NCBI GenBank assembly: GCA_019055375.1
Contig: JAHQIW010007209.1
Span: 61,989 to 125,988 of the forward strand
Length of the DNA stretch: 64,000 bases
Source of the DNA: Parelaphostrongylus tenuis
Lineage: Eukaryota; Nematoda; Chromadorea; Rhabditida; Metastrongylidae
Reading direction: 5' to 3'
The stretch's first letter is position 1; every line of letters begins with the position of its first letter. The notes under the pieces are model-generated. The model saw nothing but the letters and a program-made list of their open reading frames with translations. It searched no databases and was not told the DNA's origin. Positions 35,740 through 49,389 of the stretch are shown one piece after another. The translations under genes and the position numbers were made by a program.

Positions 35740-37690
35740 TTTGTTGATAGAAAAACCAACTGATACCCAAAGTAAGAAGTACGGAATTCCGCTACAGGAT
35801 TTAGGGATAGGTGAGAAATGGTATATCATTAGGAATCTACAGATATGAGGAAGCAAGAGGAATCGTGGTAGAAATGGTCATAGAAATCACATGCATAAAT
35901 CATCAAGTCCTAGTATAGGTATAAAAATACCACACTTCATGCGATTGAACAGGGTATCGAGGTGGCGAATTCAATTGGCGTTCTCATAAAGGTGACTGAC
36001 GTGACACTAAGCAGAGGCTTTCCTAATCACCTTTTCAAGTTTTTTCATAAAGGTGGATGTTTATGGAAACCGTTCAATTACTCACAATTTTTTACGACAT
36101 GCAAATAAAGCAAAATTTGTTGTAGCACATTTCATTTAGTGAAGTCTTATGTCATTCATGCGACAGTTACAAATCTTTCTCCGGTCTTATTTTCGTAAAC
36201 ATTGCAAGAGATATCATATGAAAAAAACTCGAATTGCCAATCTTTTTCAATTGAGCGAGCGCTTGACTTATTCCGTAAATTAGGTTTCTCAATTAGTAAG
36301 GAAATGAACTAGGTGGTAAGCTTTCGTCGAATTTATTCGTCGGGTAGTAAGTATCCCTTCAAATAGAAAAGCGGACTATTGCAGTGATAGATTCAAAGTC
36401 GATTAACCTGCCAGAAAAAAAGAGCTCCGCTGTTTATAAAATGTCACTAAACCCAAGATTTGAAGATTTTTCAGAAGCGGCGATCCAAGACAAATATGTT
36501 TAATCTGTTGCTTGTTGTATAGAAGCAATACAACGAGAAATATCCGCAGACTCGTTTTGTAATATCAGCTGCTTGCAAGCAAGGTGGCGCCCAATAAAAA
36601 CATCGCTTGTTCGTTCTCGCTTGAACATTTAACGATGAGATAGTGGGCGATCTTTTTTATCGGATTACTGAAAACTACTGAGGGAGCGACGGCTCAGGTG
36701 TGTTACTATGAAGAATTTTTTACTCAGGATTCTTCAGCTAAGCAGGTGTATTGGAAAGCTTTCACGTCTCCATATGAGGTGACATTACACTTACAGATGA
36801 AATATCATGAGATTCATCTCACTTCCAGTACGCTAGCGCTAATTGCCCATTCGGGAACATAACAATTCTATTTGTCCATTTCACGAATGACAAATAGAAA
36901 GCACCGTCAGCGCTGAGGAATCATCGGCTCTGTTACGAGTTTTTTATGTATATCAAATGAAGTTGAATAAGCAGTCCGCACTGCAGAAGTTGTGATGTAG
37001 TATTCTCGCGATGTTTTGTTGGATTGCTAAGAAAAGAACAGTTCTGCCACAGCATACTAGTTCTACTAAATCCAACACTCTATCGAGTCGACGTCTTTCA
37101 GCCAATAATTAACTTGATTAATATTGGTAGTTACCAACTAGATTCATTAATTAGTTGATTAATTAACTTTTAACCTTTCAACTTTTGCAAAAATGTTATA
37201 TGGAGAATTATTTGAACGGAGTGGTTTTATGAAGTTACTTATGTGTACTACTGCATAGTAGACACGCCGGTTTACTTCAGAGTGGCTGGAGTCTAAAATG
37301 AAAAGTCAACGCTGAGATACTACTTCACCAGTTGATTTTTTCCCAACTCGACTCTGTATATTTTCGCGGCTTTGAAGGCCAACTTCGCAAAACAGCAATT
37401 ATCGTGGGAGAGTAACCAAAATCATTGTTGCATTAGTGGTAACGAAGCAGCATTTATCTCAATTCTAATGTGTAAGCTAGAATTCTACTACTAGACGCTT
37501 GAAATGTCATGGCTTTTTCGCTCATGAAAAACCAATTAAAGGCACAGTCAGCACTATTGAATCAGCGGGCCTTTCAAGAGTTTTTATGACTGCTAAATAA
37601 AGCTGTGTAAGCACATCCATGTTGTTCCATTTGAATTGCTATAGGGCAGGCAGTTTTGCTATGACATTTTGCTTCAGCTTTCATTAAGGT
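35740..37690. promoter_or_regulatory. Conserved upstream module of SCVP unit D
   Basis: Homologous to the unit C and F flanks. tgacaaatagaaagcacc lies at 36888, 1723 bases before the unit D start. A second partial copy of the distal part is at 37525-37690 (ttaaaggcacagtcagcact), so the module is partly duplicated in tandem here. Confidence 0.5.
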
Positions 37691-37699
37691 TATGTGACC

Positions 37700-40600
37700 A
37701 GTCAGCTAATACCAATAGCAAAAAAGTAGCGCAATTGTTTTCTTATGAATTGGAAAAATGAATGTTAGTGTTGTTGTTGAATAACACATGGCAATCATTG
37801 TACTTTAGCCGGCGTACTTAAGAACTCTCAATTTTCTGTATTTTAGAGGTCTCCTAAATTTGACTATGGCAGCCCTGGTCAATATTTTCTCAGATTATCA
37901 ACATAGCTGCAATTTGTTATAAAAAATAGCTCTTGTTCAGATCTGATTGGAACAGTGAAACTTGAAGAAACTTGCGGTAATTATAGAAATTTGATGCAAC
38001 ATATTAGATCGCCCATCAGTTCGGAACCGTTCATTTGATCGCATATGCTAAACAGAGAAATAATGACGTCTTTAGGATCAGAGACGGGAACTGCATGAGC
38101 TACAGAACGATATCCTTTTTTTTGCCACACATACGGTGATGATAGCATTGAAGAAAAAGGCAAGCCATTTGTTTCTGCATAGAAGAGCACCTAGATGAAT
38201 TATTAGAACTTGACCACCTCTATGCAAAGACTTAATAGCGACGTGAAGGTGATTATTTTGAGATATAGAACATCGAGACTGTCAGCAGCGAACCACCGCG
38301 AGTTTGACTTAGTAAACACATATCGACATTAGAAAGAAAATTAAACTTGAATACAGGCGGTGGTCTCAATCGTATAGTAATAGCACTTGCACGCGGCATG
38401 GGTGAGAGAGGTGGAATCAACTCCCACTCGGGATCATACTTCCCTTAAAATTCAGCATCTTGGATTTATCATCATAACATTGCAGAGCCTCTACTGCAGC
38501 AAAAAATAGGAAATCTACTGTGAAATTTGTTTCAATTTTCAAATTACTCGTTGTCAAAATTTGCTGTGCGGATCCCAGCACTTTTCGCATTTGATTCGTT
38601 TTTCCGTTCTTTACATAAGGGCTCAAAAATTTCGCGTGCTGTTTTGGTTTCTGCTTGAGTACTTCAATTCTTCATCAATTTAATAGAATACTGATCGAGT
38701 CTACTCACTTAACAGTCTCAAGTAGCCAAAATAAGACGTTCTTAGGCGACCAGCTGATTGAGTGCAAGAGTTAGCTGGAGGAATAGATCTAACCTCTGGT
38801 TTGCCTCAACATACAGTGCATCCATCAATGACAACTGCGCTGCCCCTGCTTTCAAACAACTATACACTTATAAAACTAAAAGCAACATGCAAGAGCAAAG
38901 AAATGATTTCTAGGTTACTACTTATCTAACTAGAACAACAATTTGAAATGTGGAGGTTATATTAGGAAAACTGTCATTAGAGGTCTCGGGGTTGTTCCTA
39001 GGGAGCCTGAAAATGTTAGAGTGGTATAATTGCGTGCAATTGCTGCTGCAGGAGGACTATTTTAGTATCGAAATTCTTTCAAAAGGCCCACATGTTCCCT
39101 CAAAACAGCTCAAACGAGTAAAAAAATCAGTTGTTGTCATATTATCGACAGAAGAGCACTATATATCTTTCTGTCCCGGCAGAACGCTCCGATCTTGCAG
39201 CCACACCTCAAAAGATGTATTATTAAAATGAGTACACCTAAAGTAGTGATATGAGTTTACGACGGCGCACGAAAACTATTCTTCTCTGAGTGATGTTGTT
39301 TCCAAGACAAGACTTGGATCTGAAAAATCGATAAATGAAAAGTTTGAAAACATTCGCCATTCAAAAGACTAGAGAAGCGTAAACGGAAAAACAAACTGGT
39401 AATTTATTTCATTTCCTTTTACTGCACTCGATTTGCAAATTATGTTTTTGATGACCGAAATCTGGAGAAAACGAATGAAAGGTTGATGATGTGGTAATTG
39501 ATTTTAACTTTACACTAACTCACCTCTGAGATTTTTCTTGATGCTTACTAGGTATAGAATGCCTAGGCATGAATAGTACGCTCACTAGTAAAGGAAGTTG
39601 ATAATCAACAGCCAAAGTACTGATAATCTATTCAAAATAGCCCTTCTACATGTTTGAATTTTACGCAGCGTGTCCAAAAATGGGGACAGATGACATTGGC
39701 TAGTGATGCTCGATATGGGGTTGATTCCCCCACCAACACATGCCCGCAACCAATAACGAACGTCGTGGGACGTCTCAACCTAAATTTCCTCGAGATTGCA
39801 AGGAGACATGCTCAGTTAGGAATTCTGTAAGGTGCATCGAGAAAAAAATTTTTGATCAGACTATGAACGTCAGGAAACGTATTGAATGCACGAAATGTTG
39901 GCATCTGCATTGTGAAAAAACTGATACAGATTAACTTAAGTGATAAATGGAAGTGAAAGTGTCCATAGATATAAACTGATAGCATACTACCAGTATAAAG
40001 AGCCGCTCGAATTAGCAAATGTGCAAATCATATACTTTATACATCCAAGGATGCTCAGTGATATGCAGAGCTTTGAACCTCTATCTAAGTTGAATGCGCG
40101 TTTTTACCCACATCGACGGCGCATGCAGTCATTATACCACCGAGATAGCCATCTTTCCTTGAAAAAATTGCTGTAGCATAAATAGCTATTAGCTGCAACT
40201 TCAACTGAATTCAAAGCCGATATATGCTTAACAGAGTAAACTCGTCAACGGTTGGTTGCTGACACTTGCGATGCGGAAAAAATTCAAGGAGAACGATACT
40301 CCTGTGATATAAAGATTGTGCGCCGCCCTGGTGAAGATGAAGCAAAGGGTTCAACTCGCTCATGAGACTACGGGTTTCGCTTCTTACTCGGCATTTTTAA
40401 ATATATAATTATATCATTGAAAGGTTGCCTGAAAGCGATGAATAGAAAGTTGCTATAGATTGCATGTTTTACAGAGCTAAAAGTAACAGGTATTCTCCGC
40501 TGTCTGTTAATCTTCACCATTTACAATGGTGTGCCGTGACACCTTCGTCTCCTTTCTTTCACTCGCAGCGAATTTCACTGCAGGTTGCTCTTCATTCGCT

Positions 40601-42585
40601 CTGTATCTACTGACGCCACCTTCATCACTAGCTGTTCTGCTAAACTTCGGATGACTCGAGCAAGCGCAAATGATGCTTCAATTTTCTCTGTCAAGTGCAA
40701 TAGTAGCACACAGCGTCCTCCACGTTGTAGAAGTTTATTCAATATCGTACGTTCATTCCATGCTCTTGGTCAAGAAATCGGTCTAATGAGCAGGTGATCT
40801 TTCTGCGGTGCACTTGACATCTCAAATTCAGTCGGTAAGGACCCTCAACCATCGCATGTTTTCTAAACGCATTGCGTATGCGGCGCATCTTATTTTTGAT
40901 AGCCTGATATGTAGAACGGCATCTTTGGTTTTTGATTATTGATGTAGGTCAGTACTTCGAATTCTTTTCCTTGTTTGCAAGATGCGGTACATCCTAACAT
41001 GAACATTCGACTGTGCTTTCGATAGCGCTTAGTGATCTTTCTTCCTGCTCACATAGCGGCGTGGCTTCTGATTCATATGTCGGGCAGGGATAACCGTTGA
41101 ATTTCCAAACCAGTAAAAGTGAACCAGAGCGGTTTCCTATACTCTCGAGAGACTCAAATGAGCTTTGTCATTGTGCCAAATGGGACTATAGTACCAAGTC
41201 CTTCTCAACACCGTGCTTCTTTGCATTATTGTCCTTCTTCTAGCGTTTTGTCCTAATGTGTATAGAACAAACCAGTAGGAAACATCAGATCGGCGGCGAA
41301 CTACATTTTTATCGAATCCATCATAGTGAATGTCTGTGAGCTGGGTAATGACTTATCTCAATAAATAATCTCTTGAATCTTACAATGAAAGGAAAACGAG
41401 CTGTTCCAGCAGAGATAATGAAGGCTTTCGTTAACGTGTTGCCGCTAATACGCATTATTTGCCTGACTCACTTTATTTGCGACAGTCTGTTACGAAAAAC
41501 GGCGTCTTTGTTATTTGATGACTGATGCAGGCTAGAGCTATGGATCCTTTCTCCCATTGGGGTGATTTGCAATGCTCCTAATATCGATCTTTCAACTACA
41601 CATTAAGTAGTGCTCTGTGATCTCCCATCCTGTCTACTTAACGACTAGGTTATACAAGGCACATGTTATTGCAGGGATGTTGAATCCAAAAGGTGGCGAG
41701 AAGCGGGACGTTTTTTGTATTCTTCACTATGTCCTCGATGCCCTTGAAAGCTCCTAATGACATTCTTTTTCTCTTGCCTAACTTTGGAAATAAGTCGTTT
41801 ATCATACTGACTTCCCGATTTTTTCCGACATAATCGAATCATTTAGAAATATTTCCGTCAAGTACGAGTGAACTTCAAAACCAGGTCGCTCTTCATAAAG
41901 ACAGTTTTTATGAGAATAATTCAAATTCTCTAACCTTATGGATAAATCATACTAAAAGAAATGTATAGGAGCACCGTCAATTCAGATTAAGCGAGCCATA
42001 TTGGGGCGAACAATATACCAAGAAATTCAAGGATAAGTGTTTAGAGACTTGACTCTCCTTGATAGTGCACCCGGTAATAGAAACTGGATCAAGAGACTTA
42101 CCACCTCACTCATTTATAAGGGTTCATTGCGCAGTCTTGTATGTAGCTTACATAAATTCCAAGATAAGCTTCTCAAAAGGCTTGCGTTGAAGATGAATAG
42201 GAATAAGTAGTAGGAAACAGAGCGATCCGTCAACACCAACTCCCCAATTAATCTATAGATGACAAGACCCTAACAAGGAAGTTAATAGAAATTTTTGGAA
42301 GTTTGCGGATGAGATTTTCAAAATCCTCAATCACTATCGCGTGCGATGATTCTGCTCAATTTCTAAAATTACAAAAGACGTAGAATGAAAAGTTGTTAAG
42401 GTTGAAAAACATTAGATCAATCGGTAGCGGTAAGGGTAGAAAACTTGAGTGAATCTTTGACAGTTAGATATCAAAGTAGCAAAAAAGCATCCTGATGGTG
42501 CTCTGCTTTGTCGGCTATCTTGTGAAAAAGAATGGTGTCAAAGTGGCAAAACGAGATATTTGAAGCCATCTAATATTTCTCAGTT
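37700..42585. other. Gene-poor stretch
   Basis: A decayed R2 copy lies at 39740-39905. About 40840-41060 and 41430-41650 look like direct repeats (aacggc.tctttg...ttgatg.agg). A 93-codon open frame at 38950-39231 is unrecognised. No SCVP exon found. Confidence 0.4.
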
Positions 42586-42589
42586 GAAA

Positions 42590-43190
42590 ACTCAATTAAC
42601 AACATGCCTAGCTTTACACTTACTTACAAAAATACACAAGTTAGTATCGGCGGAATGTAATTACATTGGCGAAAATCCGACTTCAAAGTTAGACCCACCA
42701 TCGGCTGCGTAAACGCAACGACGGATAGAATAGCATGTTATCTGACTCTAATAACATCCCACTTGCTAAAACTCGTCCCAGTATATGTAACAAACACTCA
42801 AAGTTTTGAATCGTCTACGTAACGAGTGTTCTAACAACGTTTATTGATAAAGTCATTCGACGTGATCGCCCTCCTCACCAATGTGTTGAATCACGCTGCA
42901 TTGCAAACCATCCACGAGCTTTATGTATAACACCGTGGAACTATAAACATGTACGATTCCTTGATAGAGCAGATCATGATTCTTTTGAAAAAGTGCTTGA
43001 ACTGCTCAGTCTTCAAACGGTCCGAGAATTATTTCGCGCAGATGAGAGAGCTGGCAATGGGGCAGAGACTACCACTCAGTCTAACTATTGTCTTTGTGTC
43101 TAGAATGGCTGCCTCAGTAATTGATCCTTGCTATCACACTGTAGGTATATAGATGATTCTTTGATTATCTGCTACACTCGAGGAGAATTG
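42590..43190 (+). mobile_element. Penelope-like RT fragment, plus orientation
   Basis: Corresponds to the RT from LLTKIHKLVS through motif A (acgtgatcgccctcctcacc), motif B (GLAMGQR-type, read as ELAMGQRLPLSLTIVF at about 43045) and the YIDD region (ggtatatagatgattctttg). Many stops and frameshifts. It ends abruptly just after motif C. Confidence 0.8.
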
Positions 43191-44075
43191 GAGTAGTTTT
43201 TTCAATTGTTTGGTACTACGCTTGTAAGCTAGGTGTTCTGTTATGCAGATAAGATTTGGCCTACATGTTCCACCATTGTACTTTTCGCTGTGCGATTCGC
43301 ATAACATTAGACAAATTGTGTCTATGATCACGCAATCACTGTCTTGACAGTCAGAGCATAGTTTGCATTGGTCCATTATACAGAGGTGGTCATATAAGTG
43401 GTTGCCATTAGTTGCCACCCTATTTCGTGGTTTTCAAAAATTGTTAGTAGTTCTTCGAAGCTGTTTTTTTAGAACAACGTTTTACAGCTGGTGGTTTGTT
43501 TTCATATGCCTCTCCTTTAGAAGCACCTCATTATCTCTAATCTATATCGAGGAGTTAGGAAGTCGCAGCCATTAGAAATGGATATTTCTCGAGCCAGTTC
43601 TAGAAATTTTACCCCTTCCACTACTTTTCAATGCACACATCGGCGGATGTTCTGAGCATGTTTTCCACAGAAGCTTTTTTGTAAGTGAAGTGTGGGAGGA
43701 GAGGAAACAAATAAGAATACTTTTGTTACTCGACTTCCGGTATCACTTCGTAATGTAGCTGTACTCACTTAAGTTTACTTACACTTTCAGGAAAGGAAGC
43801 CAATCATCTTTCGGTAACTTACGAGCAAATTTTATATACTCTGACTCTTCATTTAGCAGTCTGAAACTTCGCCTATTTCCTCTCAAATGGAGCGGATAAC
43901 CAAACAATCATCTATATATCTACACTAGAGTAATGGCCAAAGATTGATTACTGAGGAATCCATTCTTGACACAAAGGCAATAGCTAAACTGAGTGATAGT
44001 CGCTGCCCCATCAGCTCTCTCATATGCGCAAACACTTCCCGTACCATTTGAAGACTGAACAGTTCAAACGCTTCT
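43190..44075 (-). mobile_element. Penelope-like RT to GIY-YIG fragment, minus orientation
   Basis: On the minus strand it begins with FKEAFELFSLQMVREVFAH and ELMGQRLSLSLAIAFVSRM (motif B), passes YIDD (about 43905-43920), and ends with CKLCSDCQDSDC and the GIY-YIG remnant EKYNGGTCRPNLICITEH. It is decayed by frameshifts. It abuts the plus-oriented fragment at about 43190. Confidence 0.8.
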
Positions 44076-45028
44076 TTGAAAGAACCAAAATCTGTTGTGT
44101 CAGCAAGCATGCATATTTTCCGAAGATTAAAAATACGATTAGTAAGGAGAATACAAATGTAAATCAGATACTCCATTTTGCAAGACCGCTTGACAGCAAA
44201 TTTTGTATTCATTGCGCATCAGGAAAAATTCGAAAGGCTCGGATGACGCTTTGCTTACATAAATCTCTGTTGAAAACATGAGACGTTTGATAAAATGGCA
44301 GCTTGAACTCAGTGTCATTCAATCGCCTCCAAAGTAGACGGTCAATTCTTTTCGAGTTCACTACCCTTCGCTATCACTGACTTACAGAGCACTAGTGCCT
44401 CCTGGCAACAATTCGCTACCTGACGTAGTTCTGTTTTTCATATTGCGACTAAATAATTCATGGATTCTGGGATGATTTATCTTGGCTTTGAAGCCACTAT
44501 ATAATCAAACAATAACCTTCTAGGCGCATTTCATTGTGATGAAAAAAAGCGATGAAGGATAAATGACTGCAGTTTTAACTGCGTTGAAACTATTAGGTCC
44601 CCAACTAAGTTTCCAATCTCGATCCAGAAAATAAAAATTTTGCCGCAAAAAAAATTTTGTTACCTATCTTCTGCAAAAGTTTCTTGCGCATCGTATGGTA
44701 TATTTTGCACATACTCTTCCAAGGAGCCGTCACGGGAAGTTATTCGAACTTACTGCTTCACGAGTTTCAAGTAAGGCACAATTTTTAAAGTGCATTTGAC
44801 AACATCAATCGTGCAAAAGGTCGCCAGTGGATAGAAACACGGAGTATGAATGACTTACAAAGTTTCCCAATGGAGATACGACTTAGCAGTTTAGCCAAGA
44901 TTCAAAAGATCGCGTGAAATTGATGGAGATGAAATTTTGAAGCGATTGAAGGGAATCCGACTTTACTGATCGATGATTTGACCAATGATTTTCAATGTTC
45001 AGACTAGCAGATCCGGAAGATTCTGAGG

Positions 45029-45259
45029 TACTTGGATCATCCGCCGTGTTCGTCAAATCTGTTTCCGTCCGATTTCCATCTCTTCAGATCATTGAAGCAC
45101 TGGTTGGACAATTAGAAGTCTTGAGACGTCAGTCATTTGCGTAGAAAATTGACTAGTTGGTTTGCATTGAAGAGTAATGAGTGTTATGAGCGCCGAACTG
45201 ATTTGTTGTCGGAGCGCTGGCAGAATTGCATCCAACCAGACGGAGAGTACATCAGTTGA
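45029..45259 (+). pseudogene. mariner transposase C-terminal fragment
   Basis: Reads YLDHPPCSSNLFPSDFHLF (the mariner HPPYSPDLxPSDYHLF block holding the last catalytic Asp), RSLKHWLDN, stop, then LLSERWQNCIQPDGEYIS, the usual mariner end (LPERWQKVIDNNGEYF). Two internal stops; the rest of the transposase is not recognisable upstream. Confidence 0.85.
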
Positions 45260-48200
45260 TGTTATTTGATGCCTTCGATTATTTGGAGAATTACATTTGT
45301 GAATTTTTGGATCATGTTCAAAAATCTAGTTGGAGACCTAATAGCTATCAAGAAAAATGTGCACTGGAAGCCGTGCTTCGTTTCTATTAATTGTTGTAGC
45401 AATTGCAGAACTATCCTCAGAAGTGCATTTTTGACGAAGCCATGTTGTCGATTTGCACTTTCTTGATTACGGATTGATTAAAGGCCAATATTTGATACCA
45501 CAGAGATAAGGATAATCAGATTCATTGTTGAAGCCGGAACAGTTCAGAATCTCACGCATTTCATGGATTGTTTTCAAGCGATTGCTTCCACTCGTTCACA
45601 TCCTACGTTTGACAAAGATTACACCTCTATAGACGAACCTCTTATGCCTTCAAGTAAAAAAGCCTTCAGGCACAACGTGATCAGAGTAACATTCATAAGG
45701 ATTCTGCATCCATTTCAAGACATATGAGGCATCTATAATTTTTCAAATCATAAAAGTTCCACTAGATCTAGCTTTCAGAGTAAGCCGGAGTTGAATTCTT
45801 GAAATTGAGGGGATGCAAAAAATTTCCCATCCATATTTTCTCATTATCTGCTTTTCCTGTTGCTCAGGAAAACATTACGATGCTGTGCATAGTAGGAGAG
45901 ATGAGAAAAGCTCCGGAGCATCTGTTGCCATTTTTTTTTTGTTCACAACGAGCACAGTTCAAGGGCTAGGTGTTTTTGTAGGCAACCATTATTGAATGGA
46001 GGAACATTCTTTCATATAAACGGTGCATCCAAAATAATCAATGCGAAGGCAGATAATAAAGTGCCAAAAAGCTAAATCGAATAGCTCCAAATATTTAGAT
46101 AAATAACAAAATTTGCAGCATTAGCCGAAAATTGCGCCTTTGTAGACGATTTTTTCCTCGTTAGAGGGAATTCAGGAAGCACCAACGAAGATTCCACATG
46201 ATAATCATCTTCCAGAAGTCTTCTTAGTAATAATCCAATTTTTGAGAACATTGTCTCTTTGAAACTTTCAATCAGTCGCATTTGTATTGAAGGCTCGTAT
46301 TAACCTCCGTAGCCGTTGGAACGAGGTAGACGCTGAGGGGCCGATAGACCCCTCATCGTTTGGACAAAGGGTTAAATTCCTAGGTTGCCTTGGTGAGGTT
46401 GATGGCCCTTCGGAAAACTCAACTGGATGTCGGATGAAGAAGACCGCCGAAATTTGAGTAGTAGCTATATTCGCTCATCTTGAATTTTTTTTGAGTTTTA
46501 TTATGGTACGTAGTTACAGTATATTCGCCTAGCGTTGATCATACGCATGTTTGCGACAAATTGGAAGAATGAATAAGTAAACCTAAATTATGCCACTTCA
46601 TATTGTTCAGCAAAAAAGCTGCAAAATGGTCCTGCCACTTATGTGTTCTCGATGATAGTAAGTATGCATCGGTGTGGTTGATCAAATCCAGAGTTTCCTT
46701 GCCCTTGTTGTAACTCTCGACGTCTCGTAGAACTCTTATACATGGATTAGTGGAGGTTATTGATTGCGCTGACTTTTACTTATTCATCCAGTTAAGCACC
46801 ATTACGCAGGTTACCGGAACAATTTTCTAAAATGAGATCGGTTTTGGAAACTCTTCAAGAATTCATTCTAATTCCTCCATCTTTGTTTAATCCTATTGCC
46901 GTTTTTGTGGCGTTCTATATTCACTGTACAGACTTCCTGGCGAACACTGGCTTTCATTCAATTCATGCAGCACTCATTCCTTAAACTTTGCTTTGGTATA
47001 AATTCAATCGTACTATGAAAACTGTTCACTGAGTACAATTGGGTTTCTCTATATCCGTTTAAAATAGTTTGAAGAGTTAAGCTTGAATAAACCAGAGCTT
47101 TGATAAGAAAGTTTTCAGGTTTTTTTCTAAGTTTACGCACTACATTCATGTTTCTCAGTTATAGTAGGAGTGTAGGGCTTCCACTTAGATCTGATGCCTA
47201 ACGAGAAGTCAATCTTAGAAACCTTCTCATACAGACTGTGTTTACGCAAGGAACTGGAAGGTACAATCAGTGTCGACCTCGTCGTGCTTTACATTAGAAC
47301 TCCATGAATTTGTTGTAGATAACTCCACAAGATGCTCTGTGTCTTTTGATTGCACAGCTAAGCGACAAAGAATTACAACACGTAAATTTTTCGTGCTCAG
47401 GGTGTGCTTCCCTTGCAAAGGAACGCTGGCAATTAAAAATTTGATGGTGTCTATTAGGTGTTTAGTAGAGTAACCACACAAGTGTTGTAATCTCTTCCAA
47501 GTCACTACAATTTTCTTATGATCATCTCGAAGAACAGCAAAAATAACTTAGATTTTGCCGGTGGAATTAATGCAGTTTGAAAATGATTTTCATTACAAAT
47601 TGCCAGAGTAGAGTGGTAGAAGTGATAAGGGAGTGTTTTGCAAATTCGACATTTGGTATAATCCGATTGCAACATTGTGCTATTCAGATATATGAATAAC
47701 TCTTTCTAGAGATGGACACAGCTGACTCAATCTCCATCTCAGCGACGCAATGATGCTCCAGAAGACTAAATGTGGTCACTGAACACAGTTAATCCGAAGC
47801 CATAGCCGTAGCCACAATTACCAGCTTTCATTCACTACCCACTGCTTTTTCCACACCACAGAGTGTGATATGAGTTACACAAGGTGAATTTGAGATACGT
47901 GAAAGACTGCTACTTTGACGATCAGTGAACTTGACCTGCGATTGCCTTTTCGAGGACTTACATGGCAGTGAAAAATAAAAGTAGTTAGGTATCAAAACTC
48001 AAATAAACAATTTTCACATCCAGTCACGTATGGAGAGCCTCCGCTCTATCACAACGGTGTCAAATCATAAGCATATGTCGTGAGTTATTGAGTTATTTAT
48101 GTCACGTCGTTAGTACATTTGAAGAATAAAATCCATCGTTCGAGTTCACTTAATTTTATCTATCGCATGACTACTAAAACATCGTTCTATACCTTTATAA

Positions 48201-49080
48201 CAGAAGGCTAGAACAGTGTGGAGAGAACGGTAAAGAACCGCTATACCTCCATCTCCTCTTTGCATACTAGCTACGAATAGAGAATTCGAACAAAATTCTG
48301 CAGTGGTCTAAAAAAAAATGGAAATCTGAACTGCACTATTAATCAAAAAATATTAACAATTATCGATGAAGTGTGATCGTATGCAACAAGCAGTGTTTCT
48401 TTTTTTTGACGAACTGCTCATTGTTTTCACTTTTGAGTCACTATGATTAATTTTATTCACTCCGTGCGATAAAGTATACGGAAAAATGAAAGAAACAGTA
48501 GATAAATTCCATTAAATTTTAGGTAAGCATAAATAAAATGTCATGGAAATGTTTGATAAAGCTTGTAAATATAGCCTTCTCATAAATGCTAATAGCCTTC
48601 TCAATATAGCCTTCTCATAAATGTTTAATTTTTCCCTGTGAAAACGCGGATTATGAACGGAGCAGCAACGTTATTTCTAATAAAAATGACCTTACTGAGG
48701 TCTGATTCATCATATATAACCACTTATTCGCACAGAGATTCCGTATGCTGACGAAAAAAGTATATTTTTTTATTAAAGAATTACCACATTATCTTTGGGG
48801 CACATATTAACGGCTCAATTCGCAGTCGTCTGAGCCGCGCCAGCCAAAAATGGCGCCGTCCGCAGAGGAGTACACTTACAGTAGAGTGGAAGAGCATCGA
48901 TTATTAAAGACACTTTAGAGATAATGGCTTCAGCAGGTTGGAGCTAGTCGCGGAGTGAATTACAAATTAATTTGACCTTCCCAGACTCTGAAGAAGTCGA
49001 GATGCTCAAATGTTATCCGTTGTATTATATTATGTTATTGTACTGTTGCACTGCAAGACTGTACTCTGTATTGTACTGCA
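45260..49080. other. No gene recognised
   Basis: Short unassigned frames only. A direct repeat aatatagccttctcataaat occurs at 48569-48589 and 48603-48623, and a TGTACTG-rich tract at about 49019-49083. Confidence 0.45.
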
Positions 49081-49084
49081 TTAG

Positions 49085-49384
49085 AGGATAAAGGATAAAG
49101 CTCTCGGCGTTGATCAATCCCTTAGGAAGCGCCATGCATTCGACTTCAATTTTTAATTTGTTTGGGTGATTGAATGCATATTTGGTCTTTACAATGACTC
49201 GCGGTGGCCTCCCGCTGAACCGAGTCAGTGCTGCTTATCCTCCCAGACAAGTCTGAGACCTGTCTGGTACCAATTTACCGACCCCGGAGGGATGGATGGC
49301 TTGGTGAGCCGTGAGCGCGAGATCGTACCTAAGACCTCGTGTGCGACGCAGAGCACCTCTAACCACTGCGTCACATGCGCTCCT
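49085..49384 (-). mobile_element. tRNA-derived SINE, copy 1
   Basis: The minus strand starts with TGACGCAGTGGTTAGAGG (A-box, 49357-49374) and has a weak B-box (GGTACGATCTC) about 30-40 bases on. It is followed by a body shared with 54034-54334 (gaccccggagggat.ga.gg, caatgactcgcggtggcc). Length is about 300 bp. Confidence 0.75.
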
Positions 49385-49389
49385 ATTGT

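Noticed and set aside
49340..49385. A tRNA gene on the minus strand
   Set aside because: Only a box-A/box-B pair is seen; there is no acceptor or anticodon stem, and a second repeat copy shows it is a SINE.
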